Shown: positions 1-11,196 of the stretch, piece by piece | How the letters are laid out: each line of letters starts with the position of its first letter | How positions within the stretch are numbered: position 1 is the stretch's first letter | Source: Clostridia bacterium | Lineage (GTDB): Bacteria > Bacillota > Clostridia > Lachnospirales > Bianqueaceae | Assembly: GCA_900764045.1 (NCBI GenBank) | Contig: CAAFMN010000035.1 | Coordinates: 31,417 to 95,416, forward strand | Length of the DNA: 64,000 nucleotides | Direction of reading: 5' to 3' | Notes under the pieces: model-generated | The model's input: the letters and a program-made list of their open reading frames with translations, nothing else | What the model was told of the DNA's origin: nothing | The model's database searches: none | Program-made: the position numbers and the translations under genes

Positions 1-1494
<1,494 letters not shown>

Positions 1495-1503
1495 TCATCC
1501 TCC

Positions 1504-1791
1504 TTAATCTTCTACAATAGCCAGAATATCATTCTGCTTTACAATAATATACTCTTCGCCGTCCAGCTTTACAGTCGTGCCAGCATACTTGGAGTAAATT
1601 ACCTTGTCTCCGGCCTTGACTTCCATCTTGACTTCCTTGCCGTCAACGATTCCGCCAGGGCCTACCGCGATAACTTCCGCTTCCTGCGGCTTCTCCTGAG
1701 ACTGTGTCGTCAGGATGATTCCGCCCTTTGTAGTTTCCATAGCTTCTAACTGCTTTACGACGATCTTATCGCCCAAAGGTACTAACTTCAT
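1504..1791 (-). CDS. groES: Co-chaperonin GroES (10 kDa)
   Basis: This is the lid of the GroEL chamber, 95 residues and of normal family length. The product begins [20 protein letters not shown] and includes the mobile-loop region TTKGGIILT around residues 20-28. It ends with the usual DILAIVED. A longer reading frame extends to 1839, but a GGAGG site at 1802-1806 sits 9 nt before the ATG at 1791 and only 3 nt before the ATG at 1797, which decides the start. It is the first gene of the groES-groEL operon, behind a sigma-A type promoter overlapped downstream by CIRCE. Confidence 0.97.
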   Translation of the reverse strand: MKLVPLGDKIVVKQLEAMETTKGGIILTTQSQEKPQEAEVIAVGPGGIVDGKEVKMEVKAGDKVIYSKYAGTTVKLDGEEYIIVKQNDILAIVED

Positions 1792-1855
1792 AATCATTAA
1801 CCTCCTCAAATGCTCCGCCATTTTGCCGGTTCTTCGCATAAATTCGTTTTTCCTG

Positions 1856-1882
1856 TTAGCACTCCACTCTATCGAGTGCTAA
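1856..1882 (-). promoter_or_regulatory. CIRCE operator (HrcA binding site)
   Basis: A perfect inverted repeat TTAGCACTC - 9 nt - GAGTGCTAA is the consensus CIRCE element bound by the heat-shock repressor HrcA. It lies just downstream of the groES -10 box, in the untranslated leader, the usual place for repression and for mRNA stability effects. The hrcA gene is not in the window. Confidence 0.96.
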
Positions 1883-1890
1883 CAGTGTAT

Positions 1891-1919
1891 AGTTTACTCA
1901 TTTCCCACTATATAGGCAA
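1891..1919 (-). promoter_or_regulatory. Promoter of groES-groEL
   Basis: On the minus strand, TTGCCT (1914-1919) and TAAACT (1891-1896) are 17 bp apart. The CIRCE element begins 8 bp past the -10 box. Confidence 0.7.
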
Positions 1920-1975
1920 CTTCCGTTTTCTTTAATTATCCATCATTTTCTTTAAATATCTTTTGTTTTCTCTTA

Positions 1976-3199
1976 TTATCTCTTTTTTTCTTTATTTTTC
2001 AATATTTTTTCACGATACTCCCGACCCCGGCCATGCCACATTCCCCCCGGCAAAGCAAGGGTATAATAATCTGTATATCGTGTCTCCGCCCCGAACAGTT
2101 CCTGTGCCTGTCTAGTAAGTCCTTCCAGCTCTGCCGAAGGCTGTGTCAGAATCGGCAGCTCCGCTTTTTCCCGGATACGCTTGAGCAGCTCTTCGCCTCG
2201 GGGACCGATTCCCAATATTCGTAAATACGACGGCCCGTTTTCCCAGCCGACGCTGCGGCGTGTCTCCTCGGTAATCCCTAAGCAAAAATTCATAAGTCCC
2301 CGCCGAATTCTTGCCGCCGGATAACGTTTGCAGGATACTTCCTGTACCAACTCCTCCATAGAGCAATACCGTTTCGCGCATCGCGCAATTCGGTTCTCCA
2401 GCCCTTCACCGATCTCCGGCGTCTCCGCCAGCACTCGTTCCCCCTTTTCCGCCAGCTTCCAATAAAATTGCTTGGTAAAAGCAGCCGGATCCGGCATCAC
2501 TCCTTGCTGCCACAGCTGTACTGAAGACTGCGGCATCGCTTCTTCATAAGACAGGCCAGCCCGCAGTCTCCTACGAATGGCCGATGCCGAAATATATTCT
2601 CCTTCGGCATCCTCCGCTCCATGAGCGGTCCCAATCCTTTGTACCGGACATATTTCTGTTTTTTCTGCTCCGTACTTTTGTAACGCCATCAGATACTCCA
2701 CGCCCAGGATAACTCCCGGCTGCTCCAGTGCATCCGCTGCCCGGTCCCCCAGTAGCTGCTTCACAGCTTCTCCCCTTGATGCCGCAAAGCCCTTGCCCTG
2801 TGCTAGCCCTACACGGAGAAGCGACTTATACTCCTCGGTTTCTTCCGCTAAAAAATCCGCCAGGAGCCTTAATAACGGAAGATCTGCTGTCTCGCATCCA
2901 AAAGAGAGGATGTCGATTCCGGAAGCAAGGGCCAAACGCACTCCTGCCCGCGCAAAGCTTTGTGCGCCACTCATGGCAAACAGTGTCGGAATCTCCACCA
3001 CGAGGTCCGCGCCGGAGGCAAGGGCCATCCGGGTCCGCAGCCATTTATCCACCACCGCCGCTTCTCCCCGCTGCACATAATTTCCGCTCATAACGCATAC
3101 CAGCGCATCCGCACCGCTTTGCTTCCTGGCTTCGCTCATCTGATATACATGCCCATTATGCAATGGATTATACTCACTTATGATCCCCAAAACCCGCAC
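1976..3199 (-). CDS. tmcAL: tRNA(Met) cytidine acetate ligase (TmcAL, YlbM family)
   Basis: The family uses acetate and ATP to make N4-acetylcytidine at the wobble base of elongator tRNA-Met. The 407-residue product is of normal length. It opens MRVLGIISEYNPLHNGH, with the nucleotidyltransferase HxGH-type motif HNGH at residues 14-17, and has the second nucleotide-binding motif SASAIRR near residue 206. The start is a GTG at 3199 with GGAGGAG about 6 nt upstream. The T-tract of the preceding gene's terminator runs directly into this ribosome binding site, so transcription probably depends on readthrough or a weak local promoter. Confidence 0.93.
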   Translation of the reverse strand: MRVLGIISEYNPLHNGHVYQMSEARKQSGADALVCVMSGNYVQRGEAAVVDKWLRTRMALASGADLVVEIPTLFAMSGAQSFARAGVRLALASGIDILSFGCETADLPLLRLLADFLAEETEEYKSLLRVGLAQGKGFAASRGEAVKQLLGDRAADALEQPGVILGVEYLMALQKYGAEKTEICPVQRIGTAHGAEDAEGEYISASAIRRRLRAGLSYEEAMPQSSVQLWQQGVMPDPAAFTKQFYWKLAEKGERVLAETPEIGEGLENRIARCAKRYCSMEELVQEVSCKRYPAARIRRGLMNFCLGITEETRRSVGWENGPSYLRILGIGPRGEELLKRIREKAELPILTQPSAELEGLTRQAQELFGAETRYTDYYTLALPGGMWHGRGREYREKILKNKEKKR

Positions 3200-3213
3200 T
3201 TTATTCTCCTCCT

Positions 3214-3246
3214 AAAAAAACCGTCCGGAATGAATCCGGACGGTTT
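3214..3246 (-). terminator. Rho-independent terminator after the parvulin gene
   Basis: A 12-bp perfect stem (AAACCGTCCGGA at 3218-3229, partner at 3235-3246) with a 5-nt loop is followed on the minus strand by a run of T. It sits between the parvulin stop codon and the tmcAL ribosome binding site. Confidence 0.92.
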
Positions 3247-3261
3247 CATCGTCTCTCCTTA

Positions 3262-4800
3262 TCAGAACGGCTTGGACTTCAGAGAAATTCCAAAGTCATG
3301 ACGTACTACTTCATACTGATCCTGCAGTGCCTGATAGGTTTCGTTGTAATCCGCATTGCGCTTTGCAGCCTCTACCTGGATCTCCCAGTATGCCTGGTTC
3401 TCTCCTACCATATACAGAACATGATATCCTGTGGTAGACTCCACTACAGCTGTATCACCCGGCTTGCGGCTGGAATCAAAAATCCACTCTCCAAGCGCGT
3501 CGTCCGTCTTGGTTACCCGCTGAGCCAATCCGCCGTCCGACTCCAGATCCGACTCCTGATTGGCCAATTCCGCAAAGCTGTCCTCTGTCGCGGCTCCGCT
3601 CTTCCACTGTGCCAGCAGATCCTCAGCACGCTTCTTAGCCGCCGCCATCTCTTCCTCATCGGAAGTATCATCAACTTTCACATAGATCTGACGAACATCC
3701 ATCGTATGATAATCATACCGATAGGCAGGCGTCACCATGTACACCGCAAAATACCCTGTACCCGAGCTGTTCTCAACGACCGCAACATCTCCGGCCGCTC
3801 TGCCATCCGCAAAGGCCCACTCACCCAGATTCGCGTCCAGACTCTTCAGTGTGCTGGCGCTTACCGCCGTACGCTTGCTATTATCCGTGATCTCCTTCGT
3901 CGGATCATAATCATCCGACTTCTTGGCACTCTCGGTCTTAACCTCGATTACGCGCTCGGAATATTTCTCTTCGCTGGTGATTCCGTTAATGAACTCTTCC
4001 GCTTCTGCCTTGGCCTGCTCTACCGTCTTACCCTCAGTAGAGTCTGTCGCTTCAACTTTATTAAAGGACATATAACGGATATCCACATACGTATACGTAT
4101 CCTTTACCGTGTTCTGATAATAGTCTTCCAATTCATCCGTCGTGTATTCCGGACGTGCCTTCAGATCATCCTCATACTCCGTTGCCAACTGATAATCCAA
4201 CTGAATGGAACGCATCAGGTTTTCATTCATTCCAACGCCATAGATCGCCGTAAGATAACGATCCAGCGAAATCTTCTGCTGCGTCGCCTGGGTCGCAAGA
4301 CTGGTCATCGTACTCTCCACCTCGGCCTTGCCGCTCTCAGACAGCGTATATCCTTCTGCCTGTGCCGCCAGCACGAGCGTTTTAACATTTTGTACCGCGG
4401 CAACCGCTGACTCTACAAAGTAATCTTCCCATGTCTGCGTATCGGAATACTTCTGCTTATTCAGAGACTTGCCAGTATCAAACGGAACATAAGAACCGCT
4501 CGTGTACTGATAATACATGTTATAGGTACTCAGAGCCTGCTGTACATAATAATAGCTGAATTCCGCAGAGCTAACCTTCTGATCTCCCACTTCCAAAGCC
4601 GTTACCATCCGTCTGGTAAAGCCCGCATTGGCAACGACAATCACGGCTACCAGCAAAATGGCCAGAATCGAACCACCGGCAATCCCCAACGCTCTCTTGG
4701 TTCCGGGCTTAACCTTGGAATTCTGCATCTTCTGCAGCTTTTTCTTTCTCTTCGCCGCCTCTTTACGGCGTTTTTCAAACTTATCCTGTTCTTCGCTCAT
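3262..4800 (-). CDS. Membrane-anchored PpiC-type peptidyl-prolyl isomerase (SurA/PrsA-like)
   Basis: This is a likely extracytoplasmic foldase for secreted proteins. The 512-residue product has a very basic cytoplasmic head (residues 1-36), one membrane segment (about 38-58), a SurA_N-like helical region and a parvulin domain at about 360-465 containing DVRQIYVKV and ESDGGLAQRV. The phrase LGEW-F...GD-AVVE...Y--YMV occurs twice, once before and once inside the parvulin domain, so the C-terminal half of the domain looks duplicated. No lipobox is present, unlike classical PrsA. The start follows a GAGAGGAT site. It has its own promoter and terminator. Confidence 0.88.
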   Translation of the reverse strand: MSEEQDKFEKRRKEAAKRKKKLQKMQNSKVKPGTKRALGIAGGSILAILLVAVIVVANAGFTRRMVTALEVGDQKVSSAEFSYYYVQQALSTYNMYYQYTSGSYVPFDTGKSLNKQKYSDTQTWEDYFVESAVAAVQNVKTLVLAAQAEGYTLSESGKAEVESTMTSLATQATQQKISLDRYLTAIYGVGMNENLMRSIQLDYQLATEYEDDLKARPEYTTDELEDYYQNTVKDTYTYVDIRYMSFNKVEATDSTEGKTVEQAKAEAEEFINGITSEEKYSERVIEVKTESAKKSDDYDPTKEITDNSKRTAVSASTLKSLDANLGEWAFADGRAAGDVAVVENSSGTGYFAVYMVTPAYRYDYHTMDVRQIYVKVDDTSDEEEMAAAKKRAEDLLAQWKSGAATEDSFAELANQESDLESDGGLAQRVTKTDDALGEWIFDSSRKPGDTAVVESTTGYHVLYMVGENQAYWEIQVEAAKRNADYNETYQALQDQYEVVRHDFGISLKSKPF

Positions 4801-4852
4801 ACTCTTTCATCCTCTCCAACCTATTGCCGCAAGTATGCGGCCGATCCCTATG

Positions 4853-4881
4853 AGAATATCATATTTTATAGGAAAAATCAA
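4853..4881 (-). promoter_or_regulatory. Promoter of the parvulin gene
   Basis: TTGATT (4876-4881) and TATTCT (4853-4858) on the minus strand are 17 bp apart. A small hairpin (GCCGCATACTTGCGGC) lies in the leader. Confidence 0.65.
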
Positions 4882-4913
4882 GTATTTTTGCACTTTGTTC
4901 ATCAATGATATAC

Positions 4914-4943
4914 AAAAAAGCCTCTGCCCGTAGGCAGAGGCTT
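4914..4943 (-). terminator. Rho-independent terminator after tuf
   Basis: A perfect 11-bp stem AAGCCTCTGCC / GGCAGAGGCTT with a 4-nt loop is followed on the minus strand by six T. It begins 15 nt past the tuf stop codon. Confidence 0.95.
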
Positions 4944-4958
4944 AAATTCTATCAGAAA

Positions 4959-6146
4959 TTACTCGATGATCTCGGTAACGGAACCGGAACCTACGGTACG
5001 GCCACCCTCACGGATAGCGAAACGCAGACCCTTCTCCATAGCTACCGGGTAGATCAGCTCGATCGTCATCTCAACGTGATCGCCAGGCATGCACATCTCA
5101 ACGCCTTCCGGCAGAGTGATAACACCCGTAACGTCAGTTGTTCTGAAATAGAACTGAGGACGATAGTTGGTCAGGAACGGAGTATGACGTCCGCCTTCTT
5201 CCTTTTTCAGAACGTATACCTGGCCCTTAATCTTGTGGTGAGGAGTTACAGTACCGGGCTTAGCCAGAACCTGTCCTCTCTCGATTTCGTTTCTCTGAAT
5301 ACCACGCAGCAGAGCACCGATATTATCACCAGCCTGAGCCTCATCCAGCAGCTTGTGGAACATCTCGATACCGGTAACAACATAGGCCTTGGTCTCACCG
5401 TGCAGACCTACACGCTCAACGGAGTCGTTCAGCTTCAGGACACCACGCTCAACACGGCCGGTAGCAACAGTACCACGACCAGTGATGGAGAATACATCCT
5501 CAACAGGCATCAGGAACGGCTTATCAGCGTCACGCTCAGGAGCCGGGATATACTCGTCTACAGTGTTCATCAGCTCAAGGATCTTGTCGCCCCACTCGCT
5601 GAACGGATCCTGCAGAGCCATCAGAGCAGAACCACGAACGATCGGGCAGCCCTCGAAACCATACTCTTCCAGAGCTTCGGTAACTTCCATCTCAACCAGC
5701 TCCAGCAGCTCTTCGTCGTCTACCATATCGCACTTGTTCAGGAATACTACGATGTAAGGAACGCCTACCTGACGGGACAGCAGGATGTGCTCACGAGTCT
5801 GAGCCATCGGGCCATCGGTAGCAGCTACTACCAGGATAGCGCCATCCATCTGAGCAGCACCAGTGATCATGTTCTTTACATAGTCAGCATGTCCCGGGCA
5901 GTCAACATGAGCATAATGACGCTTCTCGGTCTCATACTCAACGTGAGAAGTAGAAATGGTGATTCCACGCTCTCTCTCTTCCGGAGCCTTATCGATCTTA
6001 TCGAAAGCAACGGTCTCGCCGGTACCCAGTCTCTCATGCAGAGTCTTGGTAATTGCAGCGGTCAGAGTAGTCTTACCATGGTCAACGTGACCAATGGTAC
6101 CGATGTTAATATGGGGTTTGGTTCTTTCAAATTTAACCTTAGCCAT
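4959..6146 (-). CDS. tuf: Translation elongation factor Tu
   Basis: This GTPase delivers aminoacyl-tRNA to the ribosome. The product is 395 residues, the usual length. The P-loop GHVDHGKT is at 19-26, DCPGH near 81-85 and NKCD near 136-139. The C-terminus [15 protein letters not shown] is typical. The ATG at 6146 follows TAGGAGG. It lies after fusA, but a hairpin and a strong promoter of its own separate the two genes, so it can be transcribed independently of the str operon. No second tuf copy is in the window. Confidence 0.98.
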   Translation of the reverse strand: MAKVKFERTKPHINIGTIGHVDHGKTTLTAAITKTLHERLGTGETVAFDKIDKAPEERERGITISTSHVEYETEKRHYAHVDCPGHADYVKNMITGAAQMDGAILVVAATDGPMAQTREHILLSRQVGVPYIVVFLNKCDMVDDEELLELVEMEVTEALEEYGFEGCPIVRGSALMALQDPFSEWGDKILELMNTVDEYIPAPERDADKPFLMPVEDVFSITGRGTVATGRVERGVLKLNDSVERVGLHGETKAYVVTGIEMFHKLLDEAQAGDNIGALLRGIQRNEIERGQVLAKPGTVTPHHKIKGQVYVLKKEEGGRHTPFLTNYRPQFYFRTTDVTGVITLPEGVEMCMPGDHVEMTIELIYPVAMEKGLRFAIREGGRTVGSGSVTEIIE

Positions 6147-6185
6147 TTTTGAATCCTCCTAATTATTTTTTATACGCCTGTTGCT

Positions 6186-6214
6186 ATTATAGCGGGTTTA
6201 AGCGTTTTTTGCAA
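6186..6214 (-). promoter_or_regulatory. Strong promoter of tuf
   Basis: TTGCAA (6209-6214) and a consensus TATAAT (6186-6191) on the minus strand are 17 bp apart. The -35 box abuts the 3' arm of the fusA-tuf hairpin. Confidence 0.8.
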
Positions 6215-6254
6215 GACCCTTTTCAAAAATTCACGAAGAATTTCTGAAAGGGTC
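6215..6254 (-). terminator. Stem-loop between fusA and tuf, possible weak terminator
   Basis: A long, nearly complete stem (GACCCTTT... with ...AAAGGGTC) of about 17 bp begins about 20 nt past the fusA stop. There is no clean T-tract on the minus strand, so it may be a processing or attenuation hairpin rather than a full terminator. Confidence 0.55.
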
Positions 6255-6274
6255 CCGCTATTATACAATTTTTC

Positions 6275-8359
6275 TTACTGCTTGCCCTTGCTGTCCAGTA
6301 CCTTTTCCTGAATGCTCTTCGGTACAGGCTCATAGCAATGGAACTGCATGGTGTAAACTCCACGGCCCTGTGTCTTAGAACGCAGATCGGTCGCATAACC
6401 GAACATCTCACCCAGCGGTACGAAACCGTGTACGATGGATGCCCCGTTTCTGGAATCCATACCCTCAATACGGCCGCGGCGGGAGTTGATGTCGCCGATG
6501 ATATCGCCCATGTACTCCTCCGGTACCGTAACGTCTACCTTCATCATAGGCTCCAGAAGCGTGGAACCGCCCTTACGCATAGCCTCCTTGAAGGCCATGG
6601 AACCAGCGATCTTAAACGCCATTTCAGAAGAGTCTACTTCATGATAGGATCCGTCGTAGCACTCTGCGCGAACACCCAGAACCGGGTAGCCTGCCAGAGC
6701 ACCGCTCTGCATCGCTTCCTGAATACCGGCGTCTACCGCAGGGATATACTCCTTCGGAATCGCACCGCCGACGATCGCGTTGACGAACTCGTACAACTTC
6801 TCGCCATTGGGGTCGGTCGGATAGAAGCGAACCTTACAATGACCATACTGACCACGTCCACCAGACTGACGGACGAACTTGCCTTCTACGTCGACTTCCT
6901 TAGACAGAGCTTCCTTATAGGCTACCTGCGGCGCGCCTACGTTTGCCTCTACCTTGAACTCACGCATCAGACGGTCAACAATAATCTCCAGGTGCAGCTC
7001 ACCCATACCGGAGATGATGGTCTGACCAGTCTCCTGGTTGGTGTAGGTACGGAAGGTCGGGTCTTCTTCTGCCAGCTTAGCCAGCGCGATACCCATCTTC
7101 TCCTGACCAGCCTTGGTCTTGGGCTCGATAGCAACAGAGATAACGGGCTCCGGGAACACCATGGACTCCAGCACGATCGGATGCTGCTCATCACACAGGG
7201 TATCACCGGTTGTCGTGAACTTCAGTCCAACGGCAGCAGCAATATCACCGGCGTATACAGTATCCAGATCCTGACGCTTATTCGCGTGCATCTGCAGGAT
7301 ACGTCCCAGACGCTCCTTCTTGCCCTTAACGGAATTCAGTACATAAGAACCTGCATTGGCTACACCGGAATATACCCGGAAGAACGCCAGCTTACCCACA
7401 AACGGGTCAACCATGATCTTAAACGCCAGTGCAGCGAAAGGCTCAGTGTCAGAAGAATGACGGAACTCTTCCGTCTCGCCGTCCGGCAGCGTTCCCTTAA
7501 TAGAAGGAACATCGGTCGGAGCCGGCATGTATGCAACAACTGCATCCAGCAGCTTCTGAACACCCTTGTTACGATATGCGGTACCGCACAGTACCGGAAC
7601 CATCTTGGTCGCACAAACCGCAGCACGCATCGCCTTCTGCAGCTGTTCAATCGTAACTTCTTCACCTTCCAGGTATGCCATCATCAGATCGTCATCGGTC
7701 TCACAAATGGACTCTACCATATTGTTGTGATATTCCTCAGCCTGATCCTTCATATCCTCCGGAATCTCGGTCTCGGAAATATCTGTGCCCTTATCATCAT
7801 TATAGATGTAGGCTTTCATATTCATCAGGTCGATAACGCCCTTGAAATCGTCCTCTTTGCCAATCGGAAGCTGGATCGGCACCGCATTGGCACCCAGACG
7901 CTCCTTCATCATGCTGACAGCGTTGTAGAAATCCGCGCCCATGATGTCCATCTTGTTTACGAACGCCATTCTCGGTACATGGTACTCGTCTGCCTGACGC
8001 CATACGGTCTCAGACTGAGGCTCTACACCGCCCTTAGCACAGAAAACGCCGATCGCGCCGTCCAGTACACGCAGAGAACGCTCTACCTCAACGGTAAAGT
8101 CTACATGTCCCGGCGTATCGATGATATTGATACGATTTCCCTTCCAGAAGCAAGTTGTAGCAGCAGATGTAATCGTGATACCTCTCTCCTGCTCCTGCTC
8201 CATCCAGTCCATCTGCGCGGTACCCTCATGGGTATCACCGATCTTATGCGTCTTTCCGGTATAAAAGAGGATACGCTCGGTCAGAGTTGTCTTACCCGCA
8301 TCGATATGAGCCATAATACCAATATTTCTGGTATTCTCCAACGAATATTCTCTTGCCAA
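6275..8359 (-). CDS. fusA: Translation elongation factor G
   Basis: This ribosomal translocase GTPase is 694 residues, standard for EF-G. The N-terminal G domain has AHIDAGKTT near residues 17-25, DTPGHVDF near 81-88 and NKMD near 135-138. Domain IV shows the [11 protein letters not shown] motif. The start is a TTG codon (8357-8359) behind AGGAGGAAATAATT; the reading [20 protein letters not shown] matches the family start exactly, so the rare start is real. It is 20 bp downstream of rpsG in the str operon. Confidence 0.98.
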   Translation of the reverse strand: MAREYSLENTRNIGIMAHIDAGKTTLTERILFYTGKTHKIGDTHEGTAQMDWMEQEQERGITITSAATTCFWKGNRINIIDTPGHVDFTVEVERSLRVLDGAIGVFCAKGGVEPQSETVWRQADEYHVPRMAFVNKMDIMGADFYNAVSMMKERLGANAVPIQLPIGKEDDFKGVIDLMNMKAYIYNDDKGTDISETEIPEDMKDQAEEYHNNMVESICETDDDLMMAYLEGEEVTIEQLQKAMRAAVCATKMVPVLCGTAYRNKGVQKLLDAVVAYMPAPTDVPSIKGTLPDGETEEFRHSSDTEPFAALAFKIMVDPFVGKLAFFRVYSGVANAGSYVLNSVKGKKERLGRILQMHANKRQDLDTVYAGDIAAAVGLKFTTTGDTLCDEQHPIVLESMVFPEPVISVAIEPKTKAGQEKMGIALAKLAEEDPTFRTYTNQETGQTIISGMGELHLEIIVDRLMREFKVEANVGAPQVAYKEALSKEVDVEGKFVRQSGGRGQYGHCKVRFYPTDPNGEKLYEFVNAIVGGAIPKEYIPAVDAGIQEAMQSGALAGYPVLGVRAECYDGSYHEVDSSEMAFKIAGSMAFKEAMRKGGSTLLEPMMKVDVTVPEEYMGDIIGDINSRRGRIEGMDSRNGASIVHGFVPLGEMFGYATDLRSKTQGRGVYTMQFHCYEPVPKSIQEKVLDSKGKQ

Positions 8360-8379
8360 AATTATTTCCTCCTGTCAAC

Positions 8380-8910
<531 letters not shown>

Positions 8911-9040
8911 TCACATACGCTGTGATTCGCGCTTCCGGCACAGTTCCTCCCGCGCTGCAACTAACGTGTCGGTACTTTCGCACTTTGCACAAATACAATC
9001 CATGCGTATTGAAACTCGAAAAAATGTTATTTATTAAAAA

Positions 9041-9451
9041 TTACTTCGGACGCTTAGCACCGTACTTAGAACGGGCCTGCTTACGCTTGGCCACGCCTGC
9101 GGTATCCAGCGTACCACGAACGATATGGTAACGTACACCAGGCATATCCTTAACACGTCCGCCACGGATCAGAACAACGCTGTGCTCCTGAAGATTGTGG
9201 CCTTCGCCGGGGATATACGCGGTAACTTCGATACCATTGCTCAGGCGAACACGGGCGATCTTACGAAGAGCGGAGTTCGGCTTCTTCGGCGTATCAGTCT
9301 TAACTACTGTACAAACGCCACGCTTCTGCGGAGAAGAAATATCGGTCGTGCTCTTCTTCAGAGAGTTCCATCCCTTCTGCAGAGCCGGAGCGGTAGACTT
9401 CTTAACGCTAACCTGTCTTCCTTTTCTAACGAGCTGGTTAAAAGTAGGCAT
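9041..9451 (-). CDS. rpsL: 30S ribosomal protein S12
   Basis: S12 is a decoding-centre protein and the site of streptomycin resistance. The 136-residue product starts [13 protein letters not shown] and contains the conserved [11 protein letters not shown] and [10 protein letters not shown] loops. The resistance-associated lysines in these loops are wild type. A frame open to 9634 gives a longer ORF, but the AGGAGG site just before 9451 and family length fix the start here. It is the first gene of the rpsL-rpsG-fusA operon, behind a near-consensus promoter and a structured leader. Confidence 0.97.
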   Translation of the reverse strand: MPTFNQLVRKGRQVSVKKSTAPALQKGWNSLKKSTTDISSPQKRGVCTVVKTDTPKKPNSALRKIARVRLSNGIEVTAYIPGEGHNLQEHSVVLIRGGRVKDMPGVRYHIVRGTLDTAGVAKRKQARSKYGAKRPK

Positions 9452-9508
9452 ATATTTGCACCTCCTGTTTGAATAATACCCTGTTGTGTTGCAGCCAACA
9501 AGCGAAAC

Positions 9509-9550
9509 TGCGAATCTATGACTGTGCAAATGCACAAGGCAATTTTCGCA
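9509..9550 (-). promoter_or_regulatory. Structured 5' leader of the rpsL operon
   Basis: In the leader, TGCGAA and TTCGCA (9509-9514 and 9545-9550) can pair and enclose a second hairpin TGTGCA / TGCACA (9523-9536). It lies between the transcription start and rpsL. It could be a ribosomal-protein autoregulatory site, but I do not recognise a named family. Confidence 0.45.
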
Positions 9551-9559
9551 TACTATAGT

Positions 9560-9588
9560 AGTATAGCACCGCATTCCATCTGTGTCAA
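9560..9588 (-). promoter_or_regulatory. Promoter of the rpsL-rpsG-fusA operon
   Basis: A perfect TTGACA (9583-9588) is 17 bp from TATACT (9560-9565) on the minus strand. It is back to back with the ABC exporter promoter. Confidence 0.88.
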
Positions 9589-9627
9589 GCAATTTCTCCC
9601 GCATTTTAAAAGATTTTGCGCAGGCAA

Positions 9628-9655
9628 TTGACACACTTCAAAATCATGCTATAAT
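9628..9655 (+). promoter_or_regulatory. Promoter of the ABC exporter genes
   Basis: A consensus TTGACA (9628-9633) and a consensus TATAAT (9650-9655) are 16 bp apart, about 50 bp upstream of the ATPase gene. Confidence 0.85.
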
Positions 9656-9703
9656 AAAATTACATATGTTGCACTACATCAGTTTTCTTAAAGGAGAAAA
9701 ATC

Positions 9704-10429
9704 ATGGATGCCATTCAAACTTTTCAGTTAACCAAGAAATACAAAGACACCCTTGCCGTGGACGCTCTCACACTTAGCGTTCCCCATGGAGAGCTGTTTG
9801 CTCTCTTAGGTGTCAACGGCGCCGGAAAAACAACAACCATCCGGATGCTCTGCGGCCTGGTCCGTCCCACTTCCGGCGACGCCCTTCTGAACGGACACAG
9901 TATTTTGACGGACCTAGCAGGAGTCAAGCGGGAAATCGGCGTCTCTCCACAGGAAACAGCCGTCGCGCCGAATCTCACCGTTCTGGAAAACCTGTCATTG
10001 CTCTGCGGTGCTTACGGCCTCTCTTCGGAGCAGAAAAACGAACGTATTCACACCCTTACACAACAGTTTCATCTGGAATCCATTCTGAAAAAGAGAGCCG
10101 GAAAGCTCTCCGGCGGATGGATGCGGCGTCTGAGCATTGCCATGGCCCTCGTTGGTTCTCCTAAAATTCTGTTTCTGGATGAACCTTCCCTGGGACTGGA
10201 TGTTCTGGCCCGCAGTGAACTGTGGAGTACCATCCGTGCTCTAAAGGGGAGCGTGACCATCATCCTGACTACACATTATATGGAAGAAGCAGAAGAACTT
10301 TCAGACCGTATCGGCATCATGAAGTCCGGCCGACTTCTGGCGCTCGGCTCCCCTTCAGAGCTAAAAGAAGTTTCCAGCTGTCCTACATTAGAAAAAGCAT
10401 TCTTGTCTTATGTAAAGGAGGCTGTATAA
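9704..10429 (+). CDS. ABC transporter ATP-binding protein (ABC-2 exporter type)
   Basis: This 241-residue ATPase would power the membrane protein encoded next. It has Walker A GVNGAGKTTT (about residues 36-45), a signature LSGGWMRR in place of LSGGQ, Walker B ILFLDEPSLGLD and the switch histidine in TTHYMEE. It resembles drug, bacteriocin or lantibiotic exporters (CcmA/NatA-like). The start has AAGGAG upstream. Its stop overlaps the permease start by one base, indicating translational coupling. The substrate cannot be told from sequence. The genes sit on the opposite strand between rpsL and rpoC. Confidence 0.92.
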   Translation: MDAIQTFQLTKKYKDTLAVDALTLSVPHGELFALLGVNGAGKTTTIRMLCGLVRPTSGDALLNGHSILTDLAGVKREIGVSPQETAVAPNLTVLENLSLLCGAYGLSSEQKNERIHTLTQQFHLESILKKRAGKLSGGWMRRLSIAMALVGSPKILFLDEPSLGLDVLARSELWSTIRALKGSVTIILTTHYMEEAEELSDRIGIMKSGRLLALGSPSELKEVSSCPTLEKAFLSYVKEAV

Positions 10430-11157
10430 TGAAGAGTCTTTTCTTTGCTTCTCGCACTGCCAAAGAAATCCTGCGTGATCCGCTGAATCTGGGCTTTGGA
10501 CTTGGTTTCCCGTTGGTGCTGCTTCTGCTGCTAAGCGCGATCCAGGCCAATATCCCCGTCCCTCTTTTTGAGATCGAGACCCTCACGCCCGGCATCACAG
10601 TATTTGGCCTCTCCTTTATGACACTGTTTTCCGCCACACTGGTCGCACGCGATCGAGAGAGCGCCTTTTTGGAGCGTTTGTACACGACCCCTTTGACGGC
10701 CTCTGACTTTATTCTGGGCTATCTTCTGCCCTGTCTTCCGATCGCCTTGCTGCAAAGCGTCATCTGTTATGGCGCCGCACTTCTGCTGGGACTGGCATCC
10801 AGTATCCGCATCCTATACGCGCTTATACTGCTCATCCCAGCCTCTCTCTTTTTCATCGCACTCGGGCTTCTGTGCGGCAGCATTTTCAGCGTAAAACAGG
10901 TTGGCGGCCTCTGCGGAGCCCTTCTCACCAACTTATGCGCCTGGTTCTCCGGCGCCTGGTTTGATCTGGACCTTGTAGGTGGCGCTTTCCGCGGCATTGC
11001 CAACGCTCTTCCCTTTGTCCATGCCGTAAAGCTGGAACGAGCGGTCCTCGCCGCATCACCCGCATTCTCCGCAGCAGATCTATACTGGGTTCTGGGATAT
11101 GCCGGCATCACGCTCCTATGCGCAATTCTTCTTTTCCTGAAACAAATGAGAAAATAA
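10429..11157 (+). CDS. ABC-2 type transporter permease
   Basis: This 242-residue integral membrane protein partners the upstream ATPase. It shows about six hydrophobic segments, including a stretch near residues 22-42 (GFPLVLLLLLSAI) and a C-terminal one (ITLLCAILLFL), and the ABC-2 hallmark region ARDRESAFLERLYTTPLT. The ATG overlaps the ATPase stop (TAATG), with AAAGGAGG upstream. A longer frame starting at 10222 lies inside the ATPase gene and is rejected. A likely homodimeric exporter of a small hydrophobic compound or peptide; the substrate is unknown. Confidence 0.9.
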   Translation: MKSLFFASRTAKEILRDPLNLGFGLGFPLVLLLLLSAIQANIPVPLFEIETLTPGITVFGLSFMTLFSATLVARDRESAFLERLYTTPLTASDFILGYLLPCLPIALLQSVICYGAALLLGLASSIRILYALILLIPASLFFIALGLLCGSIFSVKQVGGLCGALLTNLCAWFSGAWFDLDLVGGAFRGIANALPFVHAVKLERAVLAASPAFSAADLYWVLGYAGITLLCAILLFLKQMRK

Positions 11158-11161
11158 ATAT

Positions 11162-11183
11162 GGCCGCACCCGAAGGTGCGGCC
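11162..11183. terminator. Shared terminator between the ABC permease gene and rpoC
   Basis: A perfect 9-bp stem GGCCGCACC / GGTGCGGCC with a 4-nt loop lies between the convergent genes. The T-rich side is on the minus strand, so it mainly serves rpoC. Confidence 0.85.
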
Positions 11184-11196
11184 AAAACTGTATCTA

